From contig NZ_JAKFYQ010000001.1 of assembly GCF_021533835.1 (NCBI RefSeq), positions 1,990,427 through 2,054,426 of the forward strand: a stretch of DNA of 64,000 bases, read 5' to 3'. Below the pieces are notes generated by a model that was given only the letters and a program-made list of their open reading frames with translations, had not been told where the DNA came from and searched no databases. A program made the position numbers and the translations under genes. Positions 17,745 through 27,827 of this stretch are shown piece after piece. How positions within the stretch are numbered: the first letter of the stretch is position 1; each line of letters starts with the position of its first letter. The DNA comes from Synechococcus sp. Nb3U1 (GTDB lineage Bacteria; Cyanobacteriota; Cyanobacteriia; Thermostichales; Thermostichaceae).

Positions 17745-19202
17745 TTAGCCCTCCAACTCCAGCGCCAACACATCCGTCAGTACCCGACTGGTGGTATCCC
17801 GAAACTCCGCTACACTCACCCGCCCCAGCAAATACACCGCCAGCAACATCACCCCTGCTTCCACTCCAAAAACGGTGGCATAAGTCAGCACTGGCGAGCT
17901 GGGGAAGAGAATCCGCCCCACATCCAGCAATGCCCCCCCAATCAGAGTGGAAAGAGCCTGCGACATCGCCTGCGAAAGGCCCCACGCACCGATGAAAGTA
18001 CCTGCCGTTTCTGCTGCCGTCAAATCCAACATCAAGCTGATCGCACCGTTGGTGGTGATACCCGAGGCCAAGCCAAACAGGATCATGCACAGTTGCAGCA
18101 GCAGGGGGTCACCTGTAACCCCCGACAGAATGGTTAGCAGAAAGGATGCCGCCACCAACAAACAGCCGAGGCGTGCCGTCCTCTGTTTGCCCAGCTTCGG
18201 CACGATCAAAAACCCCGTCAGCACGATCCCGGCCAAAATGCCCAGGCTCCAGAAGGCATTCAGTTGAGTGGTTTGGGCCACGGTCATGCCAAACACATCC
18301 CCACCATAGGGTTCCAACACCGGCTGCTGAATAAACAGCCCCATCGTCATCAGGGCCAAAAAGCTGAAGAAGATCAGGGTTTGACGGCTGGCGGTCAGCA
18401 CTTTGAGGGCGGTGCCAAGGGTGATCTGATCTTCTCGTCCAGCCAAAGTAGAACGGGATCCATAGCGGGAATAGCGTTTTTCTACTCCCCAAGTGGCGAT
18501 CCAGGCCAGCAGGATCACCACCGCCGGGATCACCAGAAACAACTGGTTGATCGTGCTCTGCAGATTCTCGGGAGTGAGGCCGCGCAACAAAACAGCCGAG
18601 CTAATCGCCCCACCCGCAATGCCTACCATCAACATCGACCAAACGATCCCCACCAATTTGGAGCGATTGTCTTCATCCGACACATCCACCAGTAGAGCGG
18701 CAAAGGGCGTGGAGCAGGTGCCGATGCAAAGGCCGTAGAGGGCGAACACCAGGGCCGTCAGCCCAATCCAGCCGTAGGTGGCCCAAGACCATCCCGTCGT
18801 AGCAAAGCTATCTCCCAACTCCCAGACCACCTGTACCGCCAAGAAAATGCACAGGGTGAACAGCACGGCCCCTAGGCGCACATAGCCGGTGCGGTGCGAC
18901 CCGAACAGCGGCTTGGCATCCGAGAGTTGCCCAAACCAAACGCGGGACGGGGAAACAAACTGGTACATGGCCAGGGATCCCCCCACCACTGTTGCCGGAA
19001 TGGCCAGCAACTCGGCATCGATCATGACTCGGTTCAACACTCCCAAGGTGAGCAACGACATCATGCCCAGACCCATTTGAAACAGGCCCAAGCGAAACAT
19101 CGTGTGCAGCGGCAAAGGGGGCGGAGAGAGCTGAAACTGTACCTGAGGCTCGGCAGAAGCAGCAGACGAGATTACCTCGGGATCTTGGAAGGTATCGGTC
19201 AT
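17745..19202 (-). CDS. BCD family MFS transporter (chlorophyll-delivery/PucC-like)
   Basis: The 485-residue protein has 12 expected membrane helices of the major facilitator fold and the family marks of the BCD (bacteriochlorophyll delivery) branch, which includes PucC: FRLGLFQMGLGMMSLLTLGVLNRVM near the N-terminus, then FVSPSRVWFGQLSDAKPLFGSHRTGYVRLGA (loop 2-3), and CSTPFAALLVDVSDEDNRSKLVGIVWSMLMVG. Members in phototrophs are thought to supply (bacterio)chlorophyll to antenna assembly in the membrane; the function of cyanobacterial copies is inferred. It is monocistronic, with a start at ATG 19202 after a polar N-terminal segment of about 30 residues. Confidence 0.9.
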   Translation of the reverse strand: MTDTFQDPEVISSAASAEPQVQFQLSPPPLPLHTMFRLGLFQMGLGMMSLLTLGVLNRVMIDAELLAIPATVVGGSLAMYQFVSPSRVWFGQLSDAKPLFGSHRTGYVRLGAVLFTLCIFLAVQVVWELGDSFATTGWSWATYGWIGLTALVFALYGLCIGTCSTPFAALLVDVSDEDNRSKLVGIVWSMLMVGIAGGAISSAVLLRGLTPENLQSTINQLFLVIPAVVILLAWIATWGVEKRYSRYGSRSTLAGREDQITLGTALKVLTASRQTLIFFSFLALMTMGLFIQQPVLEPYGGDVFGMTVAQTTQLNAFWSLGILAGIVLTGFLIVPKLGKQRTARLGCLLVAASFLLTILSGVTGDPLLLQLCMILFGLASGITTNGAISLMLDLTAAETAGTFIGAWGLSQAMSQALSTLIGGALLDVGRILFPSSPVLTYATVFGVEAGVMLLAVYLLGRVSVAEFRDTTSRVLTDVLALELEG

Positions 19203-19390
19203 GATTCTGCAAAGAGTGCTACAGCCTCTTATCCTAGCCCAGGCGGCCTGTGGCGCTTACAGGGACTGAATTTGCCTTCTGAGCCAGTTAGGCATGGATG
19301 CAGGGGATGGGATCGGGATCCCGTTACCAAAAGCGAAACTGACCCAATATCCCCTTTTTTCCGAGTTAGCGTCAGGGCATCTTCCCCCAC

Positions 19391-20803
19391 ATGCACAAGG
19401 GATCCTTCCTGCTTATGCGCACCCCGATAACACTGCTCCTGAGTTCACTGAGCTGGGTAAGCCTTTCTCTGGTAGCCCTAGCCCCCAACCTGACTGTTCC
19501 CACTGCTGAGGCCTCTCCATTAGATTTTCTTCTGGGACAAACCCCGTCCCGGCCCACCTCCCCCTCCCTCGTGGACAAATGGCAGGAGTACCAAGCCTAT
19601 AAGCGTGTCATCGACCAAACCGTTTCCATGACCGGGGATCCACAAGCTCGTGCTTTGGCAGAGCGCTATGGCCTGGACATAGTCAACGTCACCTGGGAAG
19701 ATACCGGACGCCACAAGGGATCCGCCCTCGGCCCCAACATCAGCGATATGACCATCCAGGTGCAGCAGCTCAACCCTGGGACGGGCCGCTATGAACTCAG
19801 CCTCATGCCCGTCATCCGATATCCCAATTTCACCGATTTATCTGCCGATCTGCCGATGGATGGATTAAGGCTGTTGGTCGGCAATGAAAAAGGAGAAGCC
19901 CTGCAACCTGTCCTGCTACGCGACCTGCTGGCAGATTTACGCCGTTATTTGCACGATAGCAGCTCTTGGGCCGGCAACCGGCGCTCTCTACTGGCCCCCC
20001 CCCGCGATAGCCATGTTTTGGTGAGCGCCCAAGCAGCCTTTTTACCCATTCCTCAAGGGGGAGCCGCCCAATTTAACCCGGTGCTGTTCAACTACCAGTC
20101 TTATCCCGGTAACCCAGCCGTACTGACGATCTTGGCCACCCGCGAGGGCACCAGCATCACCATCATCGACAACCAACGGGATGGCGGACTGGGCTCTAGT
20201 CCACAGGGCTTGGAAGCGGGCTATTCCTGGGGGCAACGGCTCTTTTTTAATAAGAATGGCGAACGGGCCAGCTTGACCGGGCAGCGCCTCAGCGATTTTC
20301 AGGCCGAGCCAGCCACCGACCCCACCCCCCGGGATCCCACCTCCGTGGAGGTGGCAGAAGAAGCCCTGAACAGGGTGATGCTCATCCAAGTGCCCCTCAA
20401 GCAACGGCAGCCGCAACGAGTGGCGTTTGGATGGCCCATACCGGCTGCCCCACAAGCGTTGATGAGTGCCGAATCGGGTATGGCCAGCCGCAGCAATGTG
20501 GAAGCCGCTGTGATCGGGCATGGGGAGGTGGAAGGCCCCTTCACCGAAATCAATAACCTGGAGATAGAAAGGGATCCGCGCTTTCCGATTCGGGTAACGG
20601 TACAGTTCTACAAGGGCACCAGCAATGGTGTGGTCTCCGCCGAAGATATGGCCCAGATTCATGACCAGATTGCCCGTGTGTATCAGGAGGCGGACTACCT
20701 GGGTAGCTTGGTGATTCAGGAGGATACAGGCCGCCCCACCGAGTATGACCGCAAGGCAGAAACCGAACGCCCCTTTCGCTTTCCCTGGTGGCCCCGACGC
20801 TAG
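19391..20803 (+). CDS. secreted conserved protein, function unknown
   Basis: The protein is up to 470 residues. A signal peptide is clear: MRTPITLLLSSLSWVSLSLVALAPNLTVPTAEA, best read from an internal ATG at 19415; the upstream ATG 19391 adds MHKGSFLL. The mature part is mixed alpha/beta with no motif I can assign. Stretches such as YGLDIVNVTWEDTGRHKGSALGPNISDMTIQV and FPIRVTVQFYKGTSNGVVSAEDMAQI suggest a globular enzyme-like or binding domain and recall a conserved cyanobacterial hypothetical family. It ends with a basic/aromatic FPWWPRR. It should be exported to the periplasm or lumen. A 237-bp gap follows, containing a GTCTCA/TGAGAC hairpin. Confidence 0.78.
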   Translation: MHKGSFLLMRTPITLLLSSLSWVSLSLVALAPNLTVPTAEASPLDFLLGQTPSRPTSPSLVDKWQEYQAYKRVIDQTVSMTGDPQARALAERYGLDIVNVTWEDTGRHKGSALGPNISDMTIQVQQLNPGTGRYELSLMPVIRYPNFTDLSADLPMDGLRLLVGNEKGEALQPVLLRDLLADLRRYLHDSSSWAGNRRSLLAPPRDSHVLVSAQAAFLPIPQGGAAQFNPVLFNYQSYPGNPAVLTILATREGTSITIIDNQRDGGLGSSPQGLEAGYSWGQRLFFNKNGERASLTGQRLSDFQAEPATDPTPRDPTSVEVAEEALNRVMLIQVPLKQRQPQRVAFGWPIPAAPQALMSAESGMASRSNVEAAVIGHGEVEGPFTEINNLEIERDPRFPIRVTVQFYKGTSNGVVSAEDMAQIHDQIARVYQEADYLGSLVIQEDTGRPTEYDRKAETERPFRFPWWPRR

Positions 20804-21040
20804 AGTTTTATGAATTTTTCTTACAGCCCGATGGCAGGTGTCAAAATCTTCTCACCCCTGGGTTTCTCCATTACACTGACAACTGACTCGAGGTGCAGCG
20901 GAATCAAGGGATAATCCGATGGGTTCAGAAGAGTCGTAATCCTGTCGTAATCCCTTAGTGAGGGTCTCAGCTTTTGAGACAAGGCGTGTGTACGTGGCAG
21001 CTTTTACCCCAGGCGGTGCGGAGCCTTTTTCTGCAACACT

Positions 21041-22504
21041 ATGGTTGACGCAGTTTCAGTTCAGCGCTATGACCTATTCGTACAGGCTTCACGGCTTCTG
21101 CAGCGGTATCGGCAGTTAACCCCCGAACTGCGACCGATTGGGGTGGAAGTGGCTTTGGCCATTCAATATCATCGTGCCCAAGCTGGCTCGGGATCCCTGT
21201 TGCCTTGGGTGGGATCCGCCCAGGGGCTGCCCCTGCAGCAGGTGGCCGAACACATTTGTGATCCGTTCTACAGCAAAACCCATCCCCTTCTCCCCACCCT
21301 ACCCGAGAGCGGGGATCCCTTGGTGTGGCCCCTGTTTAACCAATCGGAAAACGGCCTGGTGCAGCCCTTAGCTCCCAGTGCTGTGGGCGGAAAGTTAGCA
21401 GAGCGGCGCTGGCTCAAAGGCTGCAACAGCCAGGAGGGCATCGGCTGTCATGCTCTAGCAGCCCACCTCTGGCAGGATGAACGCTTTCTGGCCGAAGACC
21501 GGGATCTCTGTCCATTTCGCCTCTACGACGGGCGCTATCCCCTCAGTGTGGATCAGGGGCGGCAGACCTGTGGCTTCGACGATCACCCCTGCGGTTGGCA
21601 GCCGGGGCACCCGAAAATGTTGCAGGTGGTAGGCAAGGGCAAACAAGCCGAGATTTTGCTTCCCCACTGGACGGATGCCATGTGGGCTATGTTGCTTCCC
21701 ACCCACCGTCCGCTGCCAGTGTACCCATTGTTGGTGATGCTCTACTTTGGCCAAGAAACTTTACAACAGGGACGCAGCAGCCTTTCCATAGAGCAATTTC
21801 GTCTGGATTTTCAGTTTGGTCAGGCACAATTTCGCCAGTTGTTCGATACCCACCCCGAGCACCCCCTCAACCGCCATCTGCTCACCTGGGCGGCACAACC
21901 GGAAATGCACTGGGGATCCGCCCATTTGCCGCAGATGCCACCCCTACTCCACCAACCGGCTGGGGGCAGAGTGGTTCTGGATCCGGATGAACCGCCGCAA
22001 TTTCGCAGCAGCGGAATCCCCCACAGTGCCGGAGCAGACCCGATGATGGCGGAGCGGCGGCGGCGGCGGCAATTGGAGCGCAGCGAACGTCACAACGAGA
22101 TTTTGCACCATTTTCGCCGTTGGTTCCGTCTGGCTGGGTTGGAGGTGCGGGAAGACCAACACACCTTCGACTTTCTGGCGGTGGCAGAGGGGCACTTGCT
22201 CTTGGCGGAAGTGAAGCTCTTGCACCACAAAGATGCGGCAGAAAGCCTGCAAGAGGTGGTGGGGCAGTTGTTATATTACGAACGGTTTGCCCTCGGCTCC
22301 TGGCTAGAGCAGGGCTTTTCCGTACAAAAGGCCGCCGTTTTTGATGGGCCACCTCCTGATCTGTACATCGACTTTTTGGAGGATCTGGGCATTGCCACTT
22401 ACTGGATCAACGAGCAGCAGATGATCGACGGGCCAGAGGGATCCCTGCGCTTGTTGCGACAGATGGAAGTGCGAGTTCGCCCGGATCCAGAATTGGGGGA
22501 TTAG
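21041..22504 (+). CDS. uncharacterised protein with C-terminal PD-(D/E)XK nuclease-like domain
   Basis: I do not recognise the N-terminal two thirds of this 487-residue protein. It contains a cysteine/histidine-rich stretch (CNSQEGIGCHALAAHLW through CPFRLYDG to CGFDDHPCGW, about residues 128-188) that could bind metal. The C-terminal domain, residues 345-470, has the layout of the PD-(D/E)XK superfamily: E353 in RHNEILHHF, D377 in HTFDFLAV, E390-x-K392 in LLLAEVKLL, and Q409 in VVGQLLYYERF. A very basic segment (MAERRRRRQLERSERHNE) precedes it. This suggests a DNA-acting nuclease of the Mrr/restriction type or a decayed relative. It stands alone with no methylase beside it. Nuclease activity is inference from motif spacing. 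Confidence 0.72.
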   Translation: MVDAVSVQRYDLFVQASRLLQRYRQLTPELRPIGVEVALAIQYHRAQAGSGSLLPWVGSAQGLPLQQVAEHICDPFYSKTHPLLPTLPESGDPLVWPLFNQSENGLVQPLAPSAVGGKLAERRWLKGCNSQEGIGCHALAAHLWQDERFLAEDRDLCPFRLYDGRYPLSVDQGRQTCGFDDHPCGWQPGHPKMLQVVGKGKQAEILLPHWTDAMWAMLLPTHRPLPVYPLLVMLYFGQETLQQGRSSLSIEQFRLDFQFGQAQFRQLFDTHPEHPLNRHLLTWAAQPEMHWGSAHLPQMPPLLHQPAGGRVVLDPDEPPQFRSSGIPHSAGADPMMAERRRRRQLERSERHNEILHHFRRWFRLAGLEVREDQHTFDFLAVAEGHLLLAEVKLLHHKDAAESLQEVVGQLLYYERFALGSWLEQGFSVQKAAVFDGPPPDLYIDFLEDLGIATYWINEQQMIDGPEGSLRLLRQMEVRVRPDPELGD

Positions 22505-22649
22505 GGAAACACGCCTGCCTCTGTCCACCCACAGATTTCGATACAGACTGAGGCAACTTCATAAAAACTTGATTTTTAAGCACACCTTAACTCCCCCTTT
22601 ACTCAGGTTCTCCCCTGAGGATGGTACTGATGGAAGGGCATGAAAAGAT

Positions 22650-22678
22650 GGGATCCCTGATGGGATCCCCAAAGGAGG
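22650..22678 (+). promoter_or_regulatory. paired GGGATCCC hairpin followed by AAAGGAGG
   Basis: Two GGGATCCC octamers (22650-22657 and 22662-22669) are separated by TGAT and could pair as an eight-base stem. An unusually strong Shine-Dalgarno AAAGGAGG follows at 22671-22678, ahead of the frameshifted nuclease gene. The nearest ATG (22683) is not in the nuclease frame. Confidence 0.45.
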
Positions 22679-22728
22679 AGTGATGCAGCCGTGGGTCTCA
22701 AGCGGCTCTGCGTTGTGCTGGCCAACTG

Positions 22729-25700
22729 ATGGTGGGGCTGGTGGTGGGGCTGGTGTTCTTGATTGTTCTAAAAGGATGTGGCTCTGGCGGGGGATCCCCG
22801 CTGGTGGTGCTACCGGAACAAACCACCTCCACCACAACCTCCTCTGTCATCGAAGAGTTGACCACGGGCGACCTAGACGAAGAGAGTTTTAGTCCGGTTG
22901 CTTTTGCCCCCAGCTACTTAACCCTCTCCGGCACCGCCTACACCCAAACTTTTGATGAAATTGGTGCTGGCTTGCCTGCCGGGTGGACTCTACGTACCGG
23001 AGCAACCACGACCAACTTGGGCACTGAGCCAACGTTCAATACCGCCCCCACCGCCTGGGCGGATACCGCCGGAAGATTTAAGAACTTTGCCTCTGGTGAA
23101 GCCTTAGGGGAAGCCGCGACTGCGGGGGAGCAAAGTGCGGCGCTAGATCGGGCTTTGGGGATCCGGCAAACTGGGGCTTTCGGGGATCCAGGGGCAGCCT
23201 TTGTCTTCGAGATCGACGACACCGTGGGTTTGGAGAACTTCAGCCTATCTCTGAAGGCGCAGATGTTGAGTGTGCAGACTCGTTCCACCACCTGGACGAT
23301 CGACTATCGAGTGGGGGATAGCGGTTCTTTCATCCCTTTGGGCTCCTATGCTGACCCGGGAGTGTTTGGCTCGACAACATTAGCCACAGGAGCCGGACTC
23401 AATGCCTTTGGCACGGATATCAACAATCAATGTGAGCCGGTCTACATTCGCGTTGCTGCCCTCTCGGGTTCAACTGGCACAGGATCCCGCGATAGTTTCG
23501 GCCTTGATGATGTTGAGCTGAGCTATAGCGCTGCCAGTACCCCCGCCATTTGCGGTGGGGATCCCACACCTACACCCTCTCCCTCTCCTACTCCACCGAC
23601 CCCCGTCAATTTACCTCTAACCGAAGGCTTTGACTCCTGTAGTCCTGCCCCGGCAGGTTGGCAAATTGTGGATGTGGACGGGGACACCACCCGTTCTTGG
23701 CGTTGTGTTAATTCTTTGGCCGAGGCCAATAATTTTGGTGGTCAACTGCCGGCCAACGATTGGCTGATTACACCACCCTTGAACTTGGCCTCCGTCAACA
23801 ATCCAGCCCTGACCTTCCGCAACGAGAGTTTTTTCAGCGACAATGGTCTAGCCTTCCCTCAGCTGAGCGTTCTCTACTCCACCAACTACAGCGGTGCGGG
23901 CACCCCAGCGGCGGTGAATGCTGCCATCTGGACGGCTCTGACTCTTCCTATCCTAATATCTCTACCGGCTCCTTCGTCGATTCCGGCGAGATCGATCTGT
24001 CCGGGATCCCTTCTACCAGCCCTGTTTATATCGCCTTCCGCTATCGGTCTTCGGGTACCGGTTCCGGCTCTGCCTCCCGTTGGCGGGTGGATAGCGTCAG
24101 CTTTGCCGAGGGATCCGGCGGAGGCCAACCCGGTGGTGGGTGCGATCCCAATGCCACCCTGACTCCGATTGGCGCTGTTCAAGGGGATGGCTTCGCCTCG
24201 CTAATTGTCGGCCAAACCCGCACCATTTCTGGGATTGTGGTGGGCGACTTTGAAAATGAAGGGGTGGCCGGCCAAACCTACCTACAGGGTTACTACGTGC
24301 AAGATGCTGGGGATGGGGATCCAACCACTTCCGATGGCATTTTTGTGTTTAGCAGCACCGCTAACAATGTCAGCCTTGGGGATGTAGTGCAGGTGACCGG
24401 CACCGTCGCGGAATTCCGGGAGCAAACCCAGCTCACTAATGTCTTTAACAACTTCGCCATCTGTAGTTCTGGCAATCCTCTGCCTGCCCCGGTGCAAATC
24501 ACTTTGCCCCTCACTCCCAATGAGCGGGAAGCCCTGGAGGGGATGTTGGTCACCTTTGGGGATCAGCCCCTGTTTGTGACGGATTCCTTCCTGCTCAGAC
24601 GGCACGGAGAACTGAGTGTTGCCACAGGTGGGCGCTTGTTTAACCCCACCCAAATTGCCGATCCCAGCCAGGCAGCTGCCCTTCAGGCGCAGAATGACCT
24701 CAACCGGATTCGCATCGACGATCGCTTCCTCACCCAAAACCCCGATCCGGTCATCTACCCTGCTCCGGCGGGCCTCAGCGCTGCCAATACCGTACGCGGT
24801 GGCGATCGCATCAGCAACATCACCGGGGTCATGACCCAGTTGCGGGGCCGAAACGTGGGCGGATCCCAGGAGGCCCTCGATGCCACCATCGACTATCGCA
24901 TCCACCCCAACGACCCCAACAATCTGCCCACCTTTACCGCTATCAACCCACGCCCGCAAACTCCACCCTCAGTGGGGGGGATCCCTCAAGGTGGCCAGCT
25001 TTAATGTGCTCAACTACTTCAATACCTTCGGCAATGGCAACTGTTTCCCGATTCCCTCCGACTGTCGCGGGGCCAGCAACGCCACCGAGTTCACCCGCCA
25101 ACGGGACAAGATCATCGATGCCATCCGCCTGATCAATGCCGATATTTTGGGTCTGATCGAGCTAGAGAATGATGGTTTTGGGCCAGCTAGCGCCATCCAG
25201 GATTTGGTCAATGGCCTCAATGCTGTCATGGGGCCAGCCACCTATGCCTTGGTGGATGTAGGGGTGTCCAACTTGGGGGGAGATGCCATTACCAATGGCT
25301 TTATTTACAAGCCCTCCACGGTTGAAATCGCGCCGGGTACCGTTCCCGCCTTTTTGAATACAGGAGAACTAACCCAAGGCCCTGGGCGTTTTCATCGTCC
25401 TCCGCTTGCGGTCACCTTCCGGCAGTTGAGCACCGATGCCACCTTTACGGCGGTGGTCAATCACCTCAAATCCAAGGGATCCGCTTGTGATCCTGCCGAC
25501 AACGATCCTTTCCAGGGCAATTGCAATGGCAACCGCACCCGCGCCGCCCAGCAAATCCTCACCTGGTTGGCCACCAACCCCAGCGGCTCAAACGATCCTG
25601 ACGTACTGATCATGGGGGATATCAACGCCTACGCCATGGAAGACCCGATCAAAACCCTGGAGGCGGGCGGATTCACCAATCTGAATAGCCCCAACAGCTA

Positions 25701-26298
25701 CTCCTTCAGCTTCCAAGGGCAGTGGGGATCCCTAGACCATGCCTTGGCCAACAGCAGCCTCAACAGCCAGGTCACTGGGTCAGACAAATGGCATATCAAC
25801 GCCGACGAGCCGGTCATTTTAGACTATGGCCTCAGTTTCAAGAGTCCCTCGCAACAGAGCCTGTTCTACTCCAATGATCCCTTCCGGTCTTCCGACCACG
25901 ACCCAGTGATCGTCGGCTTGAGCCTGACCGGCAATGGCCCCACAGAGCCGACAGCGCCAGTGGTGGTTTCCACCAGCCCAGCCAACGGAGCGATTGGTGT
26001 ACCCCGAAATACCCAAATCATTCTCACCTTTGATCAGCCGATCCAGAAAGGAACCGGCACCATCATCTTGCGGCGGCGGGTGTTGCCCATTCTCGATACC
26101 CGTACCACCGATATTGCCACCAGCCCTCGGGTGACCCTTGATGGGAACCGTTTTATCCTCACGGTTAGCGGTCGAGGCACGCTGTTGAATCGGCTCACCC
26201 TCTACGATTTCACCTTCCCTGCCGGCGGTGTCACCAGTTTGGGTGGATCCCCTCTGGCCAATCCGGTCAACTTCAGTTTCCGCACTCGATTTGACTAA
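22729..26298 (+). pseudogene. secreted endonuclease/exonuclease/phosphatase-family nuclease lipoprotein, broken by two frameshifts
   Basis: The product is readable as one protein of about 1190 residues in three segments. The first (22729 to about 23940) has a lipoprotein signal VGLVFLIVLKGC-GSGGG and beta-sandwich domains. The second (about 23940 to about 24970) has a domain like those of extracellular nucleases ExeM/NucH (IGAVQGDGFASLIVGQTRTISGIVVGDF). The third (about 24975-26298) is an EEP catalytic domain: VASFNVLNYF, ADILGLIELENDG, VLIMGDINAYAMEDP and SSDHDPVIVG, followed by a Big_5-like Ig domain (VVSTSPANGAIGVPRNTQIILTF). Shift 1 is a one-base loss near 23940 (ALDSSYPN expected); shift 2 is a one-base gain in a G7 run at 24974-24980. 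The two cancel, so the 3' frame is restored. The N-terminus may hide a third shift: another frame at 22691 reads VGLKRLCVVLAN, a better signal start. Confidence 0.8.
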
Positions 26299-26335
26299 CC
26301 GCTGCGCTCCTAATATTTTTTATTATTATTTATTG

Positions 26336-26368
26336 ACGGGATCCTTCTGGTGAGGGATCCCGTTTTTT
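26336..26368 (+). terminator. rho-independent terminator built on GGGATCCC
   Basis: ACGGGATCC (26336-26344) pairs with GGATCCCGT (26355-26363) around a 10-base loop and is followed by a run of T to 26368. It follows the secreted nuclease gene by 38 bases and overlaps the stop codon of the convergent cbiD. Confidence 0.8.
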
Positions 26369-27488
26369 ATCCTCGGATCCCGGACTGAGTGAGGATCTGC
26401 CCCTGTCGATCAAACAAGGTAACCCCCAGCTCCACCGCACAATTGGCATATTTCTGGATATAGCGATCCACTCGCCCCAGGATTTGAGTTGCCACTTCCT
26501 CCATCACCTGGGACCCCCAACCGAGGCCGCTCAGATAACCAACAGCGGCATCTACCGTTCCAAAAGTGAGCACCTGCCGAGCTTGTTCTGCCCCTCCCCC
26601 ACAGCGAATCAGCGTTGCCGCCAAAATCTCCAGTCGGCCATCAGCGACATGGCTAGAAGTATTAAAAATCCCCCCCGCCAGCTTGATCAACTTGCCGTGG
26701 TAGCCCAGCAGATGAATGGAGTCTACCCCCCGCAGGGCTGCCTCCACTAACAAAGGCCCAAGCCAATTGGCCACCACCAGAACCCGTTCCGCCGGGATCC
26801 CTTGCCGCAGCGCCACCTGTTGCCCGTGGCTACCCACACAAAAGGCCAACTGCTTGTGTTGCTCCAGCCTCTGTTGCAACGCTCGGCGAGCCTTCTCTAA
26901 GCTGTCTGCACTGGAGGAGGGCTCTACCTCCGCCCGCGTCCCCAAAAGCGCTAACCCCTCTAGCACCCCGAAGGCCGCATTGGAGGTTCGCTCCGCTAGG
27001 CGTCTTCCCTCCGGCAAGATGATACGTACCCGCAGCTGGCACTGAACAGGAAGATGAGACAAAAGATTGACCTCAAAGAGCCGCCTTGCATAGGCGTAAA
27101 TGGCCGGTGTGCCATCCGCTTGGCGGCCTAACCCTTCTCCAGCCTCCAAGATCAACCTTGGATAGCCCTCAACCCAGGGTTCCCGTTTCACCCAGGCCCA
27201 AATGGGGGTGTTGCGGGTGAGATCCAGGTGCGGGCCTGGATCGGAACGGGTGATGGCTAGAGCCGTATCGATGTCCACACAGGCCAGTTGCTGCACAGGG
27301 ATCCCTACTGCATCTCCTCGGTTGTGTTCGGGCTGCAATTGGACGGCAATGGTGGGCTGTTCCGGCTCCCCCTGCAACGGGATCCCCAGCAGATGATACA
27401 ACGCCGCCTTGGCCGCAGCCACAGCAAATACAGGCAGGGTATATCCACTCGCTTGCGGGCTCCCCATGGGCTGGTCGGAGGTCTTCAC
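26367..27488 (-). CDS. cbiD: cobalt-precorrin-5B (C1)-methyltransferase
   Basis: CbiD adds the C1 methyl group to cobalt-precorrin-5B in the anaerobic cobalamin pathway, using SAM. The 373-residue sequence has the family pattern [21 protein letters not shown] near the N-terminus, [95 protein letters not shown] and ILTQSG at the end. Length is normal. No other cob/cbi genes adjoin; cyanobacteria often scatter them. I looked for a cobalamin riboswitch in the 339-bp upstream gap and did not see one, unlike for hupE in the same window. Confidence 0.94.
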   Translation of the reverse strand: MKTSDQPMGSPQASGYTLPVFAVAAAKAALYHLLGIPLQGEPEQPTIAVQLQPEHNRGDAVGIPVQQLACVDIDTALAITRSDPGPHLDLTRNTPIWAWVKREPWVEGYPRLILEAGEGLGRQADGTPAIYAYARRLFEVNLLSHLPVQCQLRVRIILPEGRRLAERTSNAAFGVLEGLALLGTRAEVEPSSSADSLEKARRALQQRLEQHKQLAFCVGSHGQQVALRQGIPAERVLVVANWLGPLLVEAALRGVDSIHLLGYHGKLIKLAGGIFNTSSHVADGRLEILAATLIRCGGGAEQARQVLTFGTVDAAVGYLSGLGWGSQVMEEVATQILGRVDRYIQKYANCAVELGVTLFDRQGQILTQSGIRG

Positions 27489-27827
27489 AGTCTTTCTTCA
27501 CCCAACAAACGCCAACCGATTGTAATGAAATTCAAAATACTCTGGGAAAATCCTTGCTTCTAGGCGGGGATGTTCGGAGCCTGGATCGCCTCCTGAAAGG
27601 ACTTCAATCATCACGTTGGCAGCTATTGGGATCCCTGTCAAAAGTCGCTCCCATCCAGCGAAAGCATCTCTTTTTGTTGTTGGATCCCTATCTGATTGTC
27701 CAACCTTAAGGGAATCTGTGAATTCACAGAACAAACCCCAGAGCCAATCGTTAAATGATCTGGAGGAAGTGGGGGCAGAACAGGAATTTGTCTCTTTCAA
27801 TGAGAGTAGTCAAAGAATAGGGCAGTT
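27489..27827. other. 339-bp gap with a 16-bp perfect palindrome
   Basis: No convincing gene is seen. It contains TCTGTGAATTCACAGA (27715-27730), a perfect 16-base palindrome of operator size about 100 bases before the coiled-coil gene, and two GGATCCC sites. An open frame on the minus strand has poor coding character and is not called. Confidence 0.5.

Noticed and set aside
22683-22892. Start at ATG 22683 after the strong SD as a separate gene
   Set aside because: The 70-residue product is in a frame with no conserved sequence and overlaps the lipoprotein signal of the nuclease.
27498-27800. 100-residue minus-strand open frame
   Set aside because: No recognisable pattern or good ribosome site; it overlaps the palindrome in the cbiD upstream gap.
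27489-27827. Cobalamin riboswitch upstream of cbiD
   Set aside because: I looked for the GCCAC/AGCCAG-type conserved elements on the minus strand and did not find them.
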